Origin: Mycobacteroides chelonae
GTDB lineage: Bacteria; Actinomycetota; Actinomycetes; Mycobacteriales; Mycobacteriaceae
Direction of reading: 5' to 3'
Assembly (NCBI RefSeq): GCF_016767715.1
Contig: NZ_CP050145.1
Coordinates: forward strand, 3,720,001 to 3,784,000
DNA length: 64,000 bases
In this document: piece after piece, positions 1 to 8,599 of the stretch
How the letters are laid out: each line of letters begins with the position of its first letter
How positions within the stretch are numbered: position 1 is the first letter of the stretch
The notes under the pieces: model-generated
Databases searched by the model: none
What the model was told of the DNA's origin: nothing
What the model saw: only the letters and a program-made list of their open reading frames with translations
Made by a program: the position numbers and the translations under genes

Positions 1-5
1 TCACC

Positions 6-1514
6 GTGACCGACCCTCACGCTCCTCGCGCGAGCGGCTCGTCGCAGACGGAGACGCCGCGCCCTCTGTGGCGGGGTATTGCGACGCTCGCCGCCGTCGC
101 CGTCATGGTGGTCACCGGCGCCGCCTGGGGAAAGATCGGCAACATCGATCCGAACATCGCCCGGTTCGATCTGCCTGGTCTGTTCGGCAATGCCGGAAGG
201 CCCGATGACGGCGCGATCGACATTCTGATGGTGGGCGTCGACAGTCGCAGCGACGCACACGGCAATCCGCTCTCGCAGGACGAGCTGTCCATGCTGAGGG
301 CCGGGGACGAGACCGCCACCAATACCGACACCATCATCCTCATCCGCATCCCCAGCAACGGAAAATCCGCAACGGCGATCTCCATCCCCCGCGACTCCTA
401 TGTCACCGTCCCGGATGGCAGCAAGGGAAAGATCAACGGCGTCTACGGCGAAGCCAAAGAGAACGACCGTCAGAAACGCGTCGAATCCGGCGAGACACTG
501 GAAGCCGCCGAACGCGAATCCGTCGACGCCGGGCGTTCGGCGCTCACCCAGACCGTGGCCAAGCTGACCGGTGTCACCGTCGATCGCTACGCCGAGGTCA
601 GCATGCTCGGATTCGTGCTGATGACCAACGCGCTCGGTGGTGTCGACGTGTGCCTGAACGAGGCTGTGTACGAACCGATGTCGGGAGCCGACTTTCCCGC
701 CGGTCCGCAGACACTCGATGGCCCCAACGCATTGAGTTTCGTGCGACAACGCCACGATCTGCCGCGCGGTGACCTCGATCGTGTGGTCCGCCAGCAGGTG
801 GTGATGTCGTCACTGGCGCACTCGGCGCTCTCCGGGGGCACACTCACCAACCCCTCCACGCTGGGCAAGCTGCGCGATGCGATCACGCGCACCGTGGTGC
901 TCAGTGAGGGCTGGGACGTCATGGACTTCATCAAGCAGCTACAGAAGCTGTCCGGGGGCAACGTGGCATTCGCGACCATTCCCATTCTGCGTGAGGATGG
1001 TTGGACCGAGGATGGCACCCAAAGCGTCGTGAAGGTCGATCCCGATCAGGTGCGCAGCTGGGTATCCGGTCTGCTGGACCAGCAGGCCCAGGGCAAGACC
1101 GAAGAGGCCACCTATTCCAAGGACCAGACGATCGCCGACGTCGTCAATGAGACCCAGATCAACGGCCTGGCCGCTGCGGTGTCGGAACTGTTGGTGGGCA
1201 AGGGATTCACCGCAGGCAAGGTGGGCAACAATGAGGCCGAGCATGCCGGCAACAGCCAGGTTCAGGCCGCGGAGTCGGACGACGTGGGCGCCAAGGCAGT
1301 GGCCGAGGCGCTGGGATTGCAGGTAGTGCAGAAACCGGGCCTGGCCGAGCACACCGTGCGCGTGGTGCTGTCCAACGACTACCAAGGCCCGGGATCTGGC
1401 CGTGAGACCACACCTGCCGCCTCGGAAACCGGCTCCTCCACCGAAGAAGAGGCGCCGCCCCCGCCCCCGTCGCCGATTTTCACGGCGGCCAACGGCCCGC
1501 GTTGCGTCAACTGA
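6..1514 (+). CDS. LCP (LytR-CpsA-Psr) family cell-wall ligase with LytR_C tail
   Basis: The 502-residue protein has a short cytoplasmic N-terminus, one membrane segment at about residues 24-42 and then an extracytoplasmic LCP domain beginning near the VGVDSR motif (76-81). Conserved Arg/Asp motifs follow (SIPRDSYV near 127-134; RQRHDLPRGDLDR near 250). A LytR_C domain lies at about 370-465, followed by a Pro-rich tail. LCP proteins attach arabinogalactan or other glycopolymers to peptidoglycan on the outer face of the membrane. The GTG start is the first available in the window and gives a length normal for the family (Rv3267 type), but a start further upstream cannot be excluded. The stop overlaps the next start in TGATG, so the two genes are probably cotranslated. 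Confidence 0.93.
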   Translation: MTDPHAPRASGSSQTETPRPLWRGIATLAAVAVMVVTGAAWGKIGNIDPNIARFDLPGLFGNAGRPDDGAIDILMVGVDSRSDAHGNPLSQDELSMLRAGDETATNTDTIILIRIPSNGKSATAISIPRDSYVTVPDGSKGKINGVYGEAKENDRQKRVESGETLEAAERESVDAGRSALTQTVAKLTGVTVDRYAEVSMLGFVLMTNALGGVDVCLNEAVYEPMSGADFPAGPQTLDGPNALSFVRQRHDLPRGDLDRVVRQQVVMSSLAHSALSGGTLTNPSTLGKLRDAITRTVVLSEGWDVMDFIKQLQKLSGGNVAFATIPILREDGWTEDGTQSVVKVDPDQVRSWVSGLLDQQAQGKTEEATYSKDQTIADVVNETQINGLAAAVSELLVGKGFTAGKVGNNEAEHAGNSQVQAAESDDVGAKAVAEALGLQVVQKPGLAEHTVRVVLSNDYQGPGSGRETTPAASETGSSTEEEAPPPPPSPIFTAANGPRCVN

Positions 1515-2197
1515 TGGATCTCACCTCCCTGCTGCTGGGCGATGTGAACAACCCAGCCCCCCGGGTCACCTATTACGACGACGCCTCCGGCGAACGCATC
1601 GAACTCTCGACGGTGACGCTGGCCAACTGGGCGGCCAAGACCGCCAACATGTTGCGTGACGAATTCGGTGCCGGACCCGGGTCCACGGTCGCGGTGCGGC
1701 TGCCCGCACATTGGCAGACAGCGGGCGTACTGCTTGGAATCTGGTGGGCCGGAGCCGAAGTGGTGCTCGGCGGCGAGGACAATGCCGACGTGGCGTTCTG
1801 CACGCTTGGCGACGAACCGGATGCCGAGGAGGTGTGCGTGCTGTCGCTTGACGCGTTCGGGCGCCCCGTACCGGACCTGCCGCTGGGATTGACCGACTAT
1901 TCGACGGCAGTCCGGGTACACGGCGACCGGTTCTCGCCCGCCGGTGCCGGGCCCGCCATGAACGGCCGCAACGTCGGGGACGTTGCCGCTGCCGCACGGG
2001 AAAGTGCCACGGCGCAAGGCATCACGGCCGAGGATCGGGTGCTGAGCACCGGTTCCTGGGACAGCCCGGACAAGCTGATCGAGAATCTGCTGGCAGTGCT
2101 CATCGCCGGAGCCTCCCTGGTGCAGGTGGCCAATCCGGATCCGGGCGCGCAAGAACGCCGGGTCACCTCCGAAAAGGTCACCCGTACGCTCTCCTAA
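1514..2197 (+). CDS. TIGR03089 family protein (acyl-CoA ligase-like fragment)
   Basis: This 227-residue protein resembles the N-terminal portion of an AMP-forming acyl-CoA synthetase (VTYYDDASGERIELST, then RLPAHWQTAGVLLGIWWAGA). It lacks the AMP-binding P-loop and the C-terminal subdomain, so adenylation activity is not expected. The length and sequence fit the actinobacterial TIGR03089 family (Rv3268 in M. tuberculosis), whose function is not established. The ATG overlapping the upstream stop by one base was chosen over a TTG four codons earlier. The gene ends six bases before the convergent fadE25 end. Confidence 0.88.
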   Translation: MDLTSLLLGDVNNPAPRVTYYDDASGERIELSTVTLANWAAKTANMLRDEFGAGPGSTVAVRLPAHWQTAGVLLGIWWAGAEVVLGGEDNADVAFCTLGDEPDAEEVCVLSLDAFGRPVPDLPLGLTDYSTAVRVHGDRFSPAGAGPAMNGRNVGDVAAAARESATAQGITAEDRVLSTGSWDSPDKLIENLLAVLIAGASLVQVANPDPGAQERRVTSEKVTRTLS

Positions 2198-2203
2198 CGC
2201 GAG

Positions 2204-3370
2204 TTAGGAACCAAGCAGGGCGCGGGTCATCACCACGCGCTGAATCTGGTTGGTGCCCTCGTAGATCTGGGTGATCTTGGCATCGCGCATCATCCGCTCC
2301 ACCGGGAAGTCGGTGGTGTACCCGGCGCCGCCGAACAGCTGCACGGCATCGGTGGTGACCTCCATGGCCACATCAGAGGCGAAGCACTTCGAGGCCGAGG
2401 AGATGAAGCCCAGGCTCTTCTCGCCGCGCTCAGCACGAGCCGCCGCGGTGTACACCAGCAGGCGGGCGGCCTCGACCTTCATCGCCATATCGGCGAGCAT
2501 GAACTGCACACCCTGGAAGTCGCTGATGGACCGGCCAAACTGCTTGCGGTCCTTGGTGTATGCAATCGCGGCGTCGAGCGCACCCTGCGCGATCCCAAGG
2601 GCCTGCGCGCCGATGGTGGGCCGGGTGTGATCGAGCGTCTCCAGCGCGGTCTTGAAACCGGTGCCCGGCTGGCCGATGATCCGGTCGCCCGGAATCCGGC
2701 AGTTCTCGAAGTACAGCTCCGCGGTGGGCGAGCCCTTGATGCCCAGCTTGTGCTCCAGCGGGCCGACGGTGAAACCCTCGTCGTCCTTGTGCACCATGAA
2801 GGCCGAGATGCCGTGCGCCTTCTTCTCGGGATCGGTCACCGCCATCACGGTGTACCAGGAAGACTTGCCACCGTTGGTGATCCAGCACTTGCTGCCGTTG
2901 ATGATCCAGTCATCGCCGTCCGCCTTGGCGCGAGTGCGCATGCTGGCCGCGTCGCTGCCGGCCTCGCGCTCGGACAGCGCGTAAGAGGCCATGGCCTCGC
3001 CGCTGGCGATGGACGGCAAAACCTGCTTCTTGAGCTCGTCGGAGCCGCTGAGGATCAGCCCCATGGTGCCGAGCTTGTTGACGGCGGGGATCAACGACGA
3101 TGACGCACAGACCCGGGCCACCTCTTCGATGACGATGCAGGCGGCCACGCTATCGGCGCCCTGACCGTCGTACTCCTCGGGAACGTGCACGGCATTGAAG
3201 CCCGAGGCGACCAGCGCATCGAGGGCCTCTTGGGGGAACCGGGCCTTCTCGTCGACATCCTTGGCGTAGGGAGCGATCTCTTTTTCAGCCAGGCCACGGA
3301 TCGCCGCACGCAACTCGTCATGCTCTTCTGCCAGCTTGAACAGGTCAAACGACGGGTTTCCAGCCATCAC
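2204..3370 (-). CDS. fadE25: Acyl-CoA dehydrogenase FadE25
   Basis: The 388-residue FAD-dependent acyl-CoA dehydrogenase oxidises acyl-CoA to trans-2-enoyl-CoA. Family motifs are the flavin-binding YALSEREAGSD and WITNG segments, RKQFGRSISDFQ, QLFGGAGYTTDFPVER and the C-terminal IYEGTNQIQR, which holds the catalytic Glu. The sequence is close to M. tuberculosis FadE25 (Rv3274c) and sits in the same place beside purE. Two adjacent Met codons are possible starts and I took the outer one. The gap to purE is about 50 bases, so co-transcription with purK-purE is possible. Its physiological substrate is not clear from sequence. Confidence 0.95.
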   Translation of the reverse strand: MMAGNPSFDLFKLAEEHDELRAAIRGLAEKEIAPYAKDVDEKARFPQEALDALVASGFNAVHVPEEYDGQGADSVAACIVIEEVARVCASSSLIPAVNKLGTMGLILSGSDELKKQVLPSIASGEAMASYALSEREAGSDAASMRTRAKADGDDWIINGSKCWITNGGKSSWYTVMAVTDPEKKAHGISAFMVHKDDEGFTVGPLEHKLGIKGSPTAELYFENCRIPGDRIIGQPGTGFKTALETLDHTRPTIGAQALGIAQGALDAAIAYTKDRKQFGRSISDFQGVQFMLADMAMKVEAARLLVYTAAARAERGEKSLGFISSASKCFASDVAMEVTTDAVQLFGGAGYTTDFPVERMMRDAKITQIYEGTNQIQRVVMTRALLGS

Positions 3371-3421
3371 AGCCTCCAGGATCGAACAGTTAGTCGCCGT
3401 TAACTGTACGTCACGGTCAAT

Positions 3422-3922
3422 TTAGTCGCCTAATAGTCTGCGCCGCAGCGCCTCATCCTTCTCCAAAACGGTTGCTTCCATGCTCGCTTGGAAGGCAACC
3501 ACCTTGTCCCGCAGCGTCGTGTCGGAGACCCCCAGGACGCGCGCGGCCAGCAGCCCGGCGTTGCGGGCTCCACCGATCGACACCGTCGCGACGGGCACAC
3601 CCGCGGGCATCTGCACGATGGACAGCAGGGAGTCCAGACCATCCAGCCGCGCCAGTGGCACCGGAACGCCGATGACCGGCAACGGGGTGGCCGAGGCCAC
3701 CATGCCGGGCAGATGCGCGGCGCCGCCTGCCCCGGCGATGATCACCTGGATGCCCCGGTCGGCGGCCGTCTGTGCGTACTCCAGCATGCGCGCCGGGGTG
3801 CGGTGTGCCGAGACAACGCCCACCTCAAACGGAATTGCGAACTCCGCCAAAGCATTCGCGGCATCCGACATCACCGACCAGTCACTGTCGCTGCCCATGA
3901 TCAGGCCGACCCGTGCACTCAC
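3422..3922 (-). CDS. purE: N5-carboxyaminoimidazole ribonucleotide mutase PurE
   Basis: PurE (166 residues) converts N5-CAIR to CAIR in de novo purine synthesis. It carries the class I signature: GSDSDW near the N-terminus, SAHRTPARM with the catalytic His, and [11 protein letters not shown]. It is a soluble, probably octameric enzyme. It lies downstream of purK on the same strand, separated by about 100 bases that contain a tandem repeat. A purK-purE operon is expected because PurK makes its substrate. Confidence 0.97.
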   Translation of the reverse strand: MSARVGLIMGSDSDWSVMSDAANALAEFAIPFEVGVVSAHRTPARMLEYAQTAADRGIQVIIAGAGGAAHLPGMVASATPLPVIGVPVPLARLDGLDSLLSIVQMPAGVPVATVSIGGARNAGLLAARVLGVSDTTLRDKVVAFQASMEATVLEKDEALRRRLLGD

Positions 3923-3953
3923 TATTCAGCGTCCTCTCATCGTCGCGCAGCCG

Positions 3954-4013
3954 CTTATCAGCGCCTTCGCCTCTTCGCGCAAGCTCATCAGTGCCTCCGC
4001 TTCTTCGCGCAAG
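3954..4013. repeat. Two tandem imperfect 30-bp repeats between purK and purE
   Basis: Two head-to-tail 30-base copies differ at about four positions and share the block CTTCGCGCAAG. A third, partial copy starts just after and runs into the purK stop codon. On the minus (transcribed) strand the core reads CTTGCGCGAAGAAGC. A matching core, CGCTTGCGCGAAGAA, occurs again just before accA3 near 42,534. The repeats lie in the 97-base purK-purE spacer. They may be a dispersed mycobacterial intergenic repeat; that is inference. Confidence 0.7.
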
Positions 4014-4019
4014 CGCTCA

Positions 4020-5234
4020 TCAGTGTGTCGCTTGCCATCCATCGGTCCATACCGCGTGCGAGAGCCAGTGCGCGGCACGCTCGGCACGCTCACGCACCTC
4101 GGCCACATACTGCGGATCGCTCGGCGAACCATCCGCGCGGCCTTGGATATTCACGTGCCCGAGCTTGCGGCCCGCACGCTCGCCCTTGCCGTACAAGTGC
4201 ACTTTCGCCTCCGGGATGCGGCCCATCAAATGGTGCATCCGTTCATCGAGTGACATCGCGGGAGTCTCAGGTGCACCCAACACGTTGGCCATGACGGTCA
4301 CGGGAGCCAGTGGTTCGGTGGAGCCGAGCGGGTAGTCGAGCACGGCCCGCAGGTGCTGCTCGAATTGCCCGGTCCGCGCGCCGTCCATGCTCCAATGCCC
4401 GGAGTTGTGTGGTCGCATCGCCAGCTCATTGACCAGCAATCGGCCGTCATTGGTTTCAAACAGTTCCACCGCCAGGCATCCGGTCACACCGAGGTCGGTG
4501 GCGATCCGCAGCGCCAGCTGCTCGGCCTCCATCGCCCGTCCCTCGGGCAGCTCGGGTGCCGGCGCGATGACCACGGCGCAAATCCCATCCCGCTGAACGG
4601 TTTCCACCACAGGCCAGGCGGCACCCTGTCCGAACGGTGAGCGCGCCACCATCGCCGACAGCTCACGGCGCATGTCGATACGTTCCTCGGCAAGCAGATC
4701 CACACCCGCCGCCAGCTGCTCGGCGGCCACCGCGCGCGCCTCATCCAGATCGTCGGTGATCCACACGCCACGGCCGTCGTATCCGCCCCGCACCGCCTTC
4801 AGCACCACCCGGCTGCCCGTCTCCGCGGCAAACCGCTCGACGTCGGCGACGGTCTTGATATCGGCGAATCCGGGCACCGGAGCCCCGATGCTCTTCAATT
4901 TGCGTCGCATGAACGTCTTGTCCTGCGCGTAGATGAGCGCCGACGGCGGTGGCTGCACATTGACGCCCTCGCCTTGCAGGGTCTCCAGGAACGCGGTGGG
5001 GACGTGTTCGTGGTCGAAGGTGAGCACGGTGGCCCCCTTCGCCGCGCGGCGCAGATCATCAAGATCGGTATGCGAACCGAATACGACATCGGGGGTGACT
5101 TGAGCCGCCGGCTCATCGGCGGCATGTGCCAGCACCCGCAGTGTCTGACCCAGCGCGATCGACGCCTGATGGGTCATCCGGGCCAGCTGACCACCACCGA
5201 TCATGGTGACGACGGGAGTTTCGGGCACAGACAT
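4020..5234 (-). CDS. purK: N5-carboxyaminoimidazole ribonucleotide synthase PurK
   Basis: PurK (404 residues) is an ATP-grasp enzyme that carboxylates AIR with bicarbonate to give N5-CAIR, the substrate of PurE. Visible features are the N-terminal nucleotide-binding loop MIGGGQLARM, the ATP-grasp core with VLKAVRGGYDGRGVWI and LLAEERIDM, and the C-terminal metal/ATP site VNELAMRPHNSGHW. The length is usual for actinobacterial PurK. It is divergent from the GtrA gene, leaving a 125-base shared promoter region. Its last codons run into a tandem repeat that precedes purE. Confidence 0.96.
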   Translation of the reverse strand: MSVPETPVVTMIGGGQLARMTHQASIALGQTLRVLAHAADEPAAQVTPDVVFGSHTDLDDLRRAAKGATVLTFDHEHVPTAFLETLQGEGVNVQPPPSALIYAQDKTFMRRKLKSIGAPVPGFADIKTVADVERFAAETGSRVVLKAVRGGYDGRGVWITDDLDEARAVAAEQLAAGVDLLAEERIDMRRELSAMVARSPFGQGAAWPVVETVQRDGICAVVIAPAPELPEGRAMEAEQLALRIATDLGVTGCLAVELFETNDGRLLVNELAMRPHNSGHWSMDGARTGQFEQHLRAVLDYPLGSTEPLAPVTVMANVLGAPETPAMSLDERMHHLMGRIPEAKVHLYGKGERAGRKLGHVNIQGRADGSPSDPQYVAEVRERAERAAHWLSHAVWTDGWQATH

Positions 5235-5359
5235 ATGTTGTCATGCTGGCCACACGGCCCCGCCGGAACGGTCCGTCTCAGCCGTCGTCAGCAGCCGGGA
5301 TCAGGTGATCACGTACACGCCCGTACCCACATGAGGTCCGTGGACCGCTTCGCACTGCC

Positions 5360-6121
5360 ATGCCATCTTCCGTACACTCGCCATTTGTGTCTTTCGCCGA
5401 TGCCACCATCGCCCGGCTGCCCCGGTTTATCCGGCCTGTCGCCGAGCGGCACCACGAGCTGATCAAGTTCGGCATCGTCGGAGCCACCACGTTCATCATC
5501 GACTCCGGCATCTTCTACGCGCTCAAGCTGACGATCCTGGAGCCCAAACCACTCACCGCGAAGATCATCTCCGGCATCATCGCCGTCATCGCCTCCTACA
5601 TCCTCAACAGGGAATGGAGTTTCCGGGACCGCGGCGGCCGGGAACGGCACCACGAGGCGCTGCTGTTCTTCGCGGTCAGCGGCATTGGCGTGCTGATCGC
5701 CATGCTTCCGCTGTGGGTGTCGAGTTACATCTTTGAGCTGCGCGTGCCGAACGTCAGCCTGACGGTCGAGAACATCGCCGATTTCATCAGCGCATACCTC
5801 ATCGGCAACTTGCTGCAGATGGCGTTCCGGTTCTGGGCCTTCCGCCGTTGGGTGTTTCCTGACGAGTTCGGGCGCCACGAGACTCCGGTGGCTTTCGTCG
5901 CGGCCGAGGTGGACGACGACGGATCAGGCGCAGACTCGGAAAACGTCACCCCGCTGCACCCGCCCACGGGGCTGCCCAACAGCACCACCGTGCATCACGG
6001 CACCGAGGTCGGCCGTGGCTTGTACGGCTCAGCGCATCACGTGGCGGGTGGCCGTTCCCGGCCACGCCCGGTGGAGCGGCTGTCGCCCTCCTCTGAACCG
6101 AGGGTGTCAAAGACCTCGTGA
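5360..6121 (+). CDS. GtrA family membrane protein
   Basis: The 253-residue protein has four predicted membrane helices in a GtrA domain at about residues 30-155: LIKFGIVGATTFIIDSGIFY, AKIISGIIAVIASYI, ALLFFAVSGIGVLIAMLPLW and ISAYLIGNLLQMAFRFWAF. A polar tail of about 95 residues follows. GtrA proteins act in, or are associated with, transport or flipping of polyprenyl-linked sugars for cell-wall polysaccharides. The position matches Rv3277. The 3' end overlaps the convergent PH-domain gene by 85 bases, so the tail coding is shared with antisense coding. The exact role is unknown. Confidence 0.9.
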   Translation: MPSSVHSPFVSFADATIARLPRFIRPVAERHHELIKFGIVGATTFIIDSGIFYALKLTILEPKPLTAKIISGIIAVIASYILNREWSFRDRGGRERHHEALLFFAVSGIGVLIAMLPLWVSSYIFELRVPNVSLTVENIADFISAYLIGNLLQMAFRFWAFRRWVFPDEFGRHETPVAFVAAEVDDDGSGADSENVTPLHPPTGLPNSTTVHHGTEVGRGLYGSAHHVAGGRSRPRPVERLSPSSEPRVSKTS

Positions 6122-6594
6122 TACAGCAGCGAGTGGACGTACTCCACTCGCGGTATCTCGTGAAACTCCAACGGATCTTGTGATGCCGACTCGATGATCA
6201 GGGTGCCGGTGCGCAGAATCCTGTCCACCAAGCCGTGCCGGAACTCGACGCTGTTGACGCGCGCCAACGGGATATCGATTCCCGAACGGCTCAACAGTCC
6301 CTGACGGAACATCACACGCCGGTCGGTGATCACGAAATGCGTGGTCAGCCAGTTCAAGAATGGCCACACACTCAGCCAGCCGACCAGCACCAGCCAGACA
6401 ACACCGATCGCGATCATCACCACGTTCTTCGCGGTGGGCTGCCAGTCGGTGTTATCGACCATTGCGGCGACGAAGGCCGCCACGCCGGTGGACAGAATCA
6501 GCACCAGGGCCGGGCCGATCAGTCGCTTCCAATGTGGATGGCGGTGCAACACCACCTGCTCGTCGTCGGCGAGTACGTTCTCCGGATACCCCAC
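6037..6594 (-). CDS. Bacterial PH (bPH2) domain membrane protein
   Basis: The protein has 185 residues. Two hydrophobic helices (LIGPALVLILSTGVAAFVAAMV and NVVMIAIGVVWLVLVGWLSV) precede a bacterial PH domain containing TTHFVITDRRVMFRQGLLSR and DIPLARVNSVEF. This is the YdbS/YdbT-like architecture, which is membrane-anchored with a cytoplasmic PH fold; its function is mostly undefined. It corresponds in position to Rv3278c. It is preceded closely by birA on the same strand (11-base gap), so cotranscription is likely. The 3' end overlaps the convergent GtrA gene. Confidence 0.9.
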   Translation of the reverse strand: MGYPENVLADDEQVVLHRHPHWKRLIGPALVLILSTGVAAFVAAMVDNTDWQPTAKNVVMIAIGVVWLVLVGWLSVWPFLNWLTTHFVITDRRVMFRQGLLSRSGIDIPLARVNSVEFRHGLVDRILRTGTLIIESASQDPLEFHEIPRVEYVHSLLYHEVFDTLGSEEGDSRSTGRGRERPPAT

Positions 6595-6605
6595 GTGCAG
6601 GGACT

Positions 6606-7400
6606 TTACTGGTCGCCGAGCGGGCGCAGATGCGTAATGTCGCCCGCCGTCACCGCGGTGACGGTGCCGTCTGCGGCCTCGATACGGAGCTGTCCATCGT
6701 TACCGAGCCCGACGGCTACGCCGATCAGTTCACGCTGGCCCGGCAGCTCGGCCCGCACCCGCGCTCCCAGGGTGACGCTGCGGGCGCGGTAATCCTCCAA
6801 CAGCTGCTCATCGACTCCCCTCGCGGAACGCCAATGCGCGATGCGGCCCGCGAGTTCACGCAGCACCGCGCGCGCCAGCTCGTTGCGGTCCGGATTGGCC
6901 CAGCCCAGGATCGCCAGGGACGTCGCATTGGGGTCCGGCAGCTCGTGTTGGGTGAAGGTGGCGTTGAGTCCGAGACCGAGCACAATGGCCGGCTGCGGTG
7001 TCGCGACCTCAGCCAGGATCCCGCACAGCTTGCGACCCTCCACCAGCACATCGTTGGGCCACTTGAGCCCGGCCTGAATGCCCGACACCTCAGCGACCGC
7101 ATCGACGATCGCCACTCCGGCCAGCAGCGGCACCAATCCCCACCGGTCCGGTGACACCTCACCGACTCCTATGCCCACCGACATCGACAGCTGCGTGCGC
7201 GCGGGCGCGCCCCAGTTGCGGCCGTGACGGCCCCGGCCGGCGGTCTGGTGTTCGGCCAGCAGCACAACACCGTCGATGTCCTCCCCCGCCGCGGCGCGTG
7301 CCACCAGATCGGCGTTGGTGGATCCGGTTTCCTCGACGATGTCGATGCGGCGCCACTGTCCACCGGGGCTGTCGGTAAGGGTGAGTCTGTCCGAGGTCAC
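6606..7400 (-). CDS. birA: Biotin--[acetyl-CoA-carboxylase] ligase BirA
   Basis: BirA (264 residues) activates biotin with ATP and attaches it to the carrier lysine of acyl-CoA carboxylases; the relevant target here is AccA3. Signature motifs are ETGSTNADL, the biotinyl-AMP loop GRGRHGRNW (residues 55-63), KWPNDVLV and a C-terminal BPL_C domain. There is no N-terminal helix-turn-helix, so it is a class I ligase without a repressor role. In M. tuberculosis birA is next to accD5. Here three extra minus-strand ORFs are placed between them. Confidence 0.95.
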   Translation of the reverse strand: MTSDRLTLTDSPGGQWRRIDIVEETGSTNADLVARAAAGEDIDGVVLLAEHQTAGRGRHGRNWGAPARTQLSMSVGIGVGEVSPDRWGLVPLLAGVAIVDAVAEVSGIQAGLKWPNDVLVEGRKLCGILAEVATPQPAIVLGLGLNATFTQHELPDPNATSLAILGWANPDRNELARAVLRELAGRIAHWRSARGVDEQLLEDYRARSVTLGARVRAELPGQRELIGVAVGLGNDGQLRIEAADGTVTAVTAGDITHLRPLGDQ

Positions 7401-7418
7401 ACGCTCAGCCTAGGACTC

Positions 7419-8558
7419 TCAGCGCGACGCCGTGGCGGCCCGCTCGGCAAGATTTTCTTCGACCTCGTGCACCCACACCCCGTGGGCATGCGTGGTGTCC
7501 ACCTCGATCTCGAAGCGTTCTGTCATGTCCGGCGTGACATCTGCCAGATCCACGTAGAATTGCTCGTACCAGCGCCGGTGTTGATAGACGGCACCGTCCT
7601 CCTGAGTGAGTAACGGATTGTCTATGCGCGTCTTGTTCTTCCAGATCTCGACATCCTCCAGGAATCCGTCGCCGAATGATCTGGCCATCGCGGCGGCGAG
7701 CTTACGCGCGTTATCCGGTGGCAGATCGGGCATCTCCTGGATGGCCACACCCCACTGCAGCACGAAAGAATCGTGCGTCACCGGATAGTGGCAGTTGACA
7801 AGCGCCACTTCGACGGTGAATCCGGGACCGAGGTCGTTGTGAATCCAGTCGATCATGTATGCCGGGCCGAAATATGTGGCCTCCGAGCGCACACCCGTTC
7901 CTTCCCAAAGCTTTTCGGGGTTAGGAACAAAGTCGGGCCGCGGTTTGGACTCCATGAACTGGCTGGCGGTCTGCCCCTCGATGACGTTCTTGAAGTACGT
8001 CGGATAGGCGTGATGGATATAGAAGAAGTGCGCCATATCCACGTTGTTGTCGACGATCTCGCGGCAATGTGATCCCTCGATATGGATCGAGTTCCATTGC
8101 CATGATGACCATTTACCTTCCGCATAGCCGTCGATCGTCGGCGGGCTGAGCTCGGGCGGTGGAGCAGACCCCTCCGGGTCATGCCACACCAGCAGCTGAC
8201 CGTTCACCTCAAGAGTGGGCCAGCTGCGAGTGCGCGCGAGTTTCGGGGTGCGCTTGGCGTACGGAACCAGCGCGCACTTACCGTCGCCGCCCCAACGCCA
8301 GTCATGGAATGGGCACGCGATGTTGTCGCCCTTGATGGTGCCCTGCGACAAATCGCCGCCCATGTGACGGCAGTATCCGTCCAGCACCTTGATCTCGCCG
8401 CGCGAGTCGACGAACACCACCAACTTCGTGCCGAACGCCTCGATACCGTGCGGCTCACCGTCATGGAACGACTCGGCCAGTCCCAGGCAATGCCACCCCC
8501 GGGCAAACCGGGTCATCACTGTGCCGCTGTCGATTTCGCGAATCATTTCGTCAGTCAT
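7419..8558 (-). CDS. kshA: KshA-like Rieske non-haem iron oxygenase (3-ketosteroid 9alpha-hydroxylase oxygenase)
   Basis: The 379-residue protein has a Rieske [2Fe-2S] site (Cys63, His65, Cys82, His85) and a mononuclear iron site in NVDMAHFFYIHH (Asp174, His177, His182). It is strongly similar over its length to M. tuberculosis KshA as I recall it, for example GWHCLGLAE, LDGYCRHMGGDLS, CPFHDWRWGGDG and IWKNKTRIDNPLL. KshA with reductase KshB 9alpha-hydroxylates 3-ketosteroids or their CoA thioesters and triggers ring-B opening. No reductase gene is nearby. Rapid growers often have several KshA paralogues, so this may not be the main cholesterol enzyme. It is 41 bases after the acyl-CoA ligase gene, probably in one transcript. 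Confidence 0.85.
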   Translation of the reverse strand: MTDEMIREIDSGTVMTRFARGWHCLGLAESFHDGEPHGIEAFGTKLVVFVDSRGEIKVLDGYCRHMGGDLSQGTIKGDNIACPFHDWRWGGDGKCALVPYAKRTPKLARTRSWPTLEVNGQLLVWHDPEGSAPPPELSPPTIDGYAEGKWSSWQWNSIHIEGSHCREIVDNNVDMAHFFYIHHAYPTYFKNVIEGQTASQFMESKPRPDFVPNPEKLWEGTGVRSEATYFGPAYMIDWIHNDLGPGFTVEVALVNCHYPVTHDSFVLQWGVAIQEMPDLPPDNARKLAAAMARSFGDGFLEDVEIWKNKTRIDNPLLTQEDGAVYQHRRWYEQFYVDLADVTPDMTERFEIEVDTTHAHGVWVHEVEENLAERAATASR

Positions 8559-8599
8559 CGGGGGCTGTCCTTTCGCTGACTTGTCGTCAATACTGCGCT

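Noticed and set aside
3926..4132. 68-codon minus-strand frame with repeated LREEA peptides
   Set aside because: It is a translation of the tandem DNA repeat and the purK 3' end in a wrong frame; no ribosome site.
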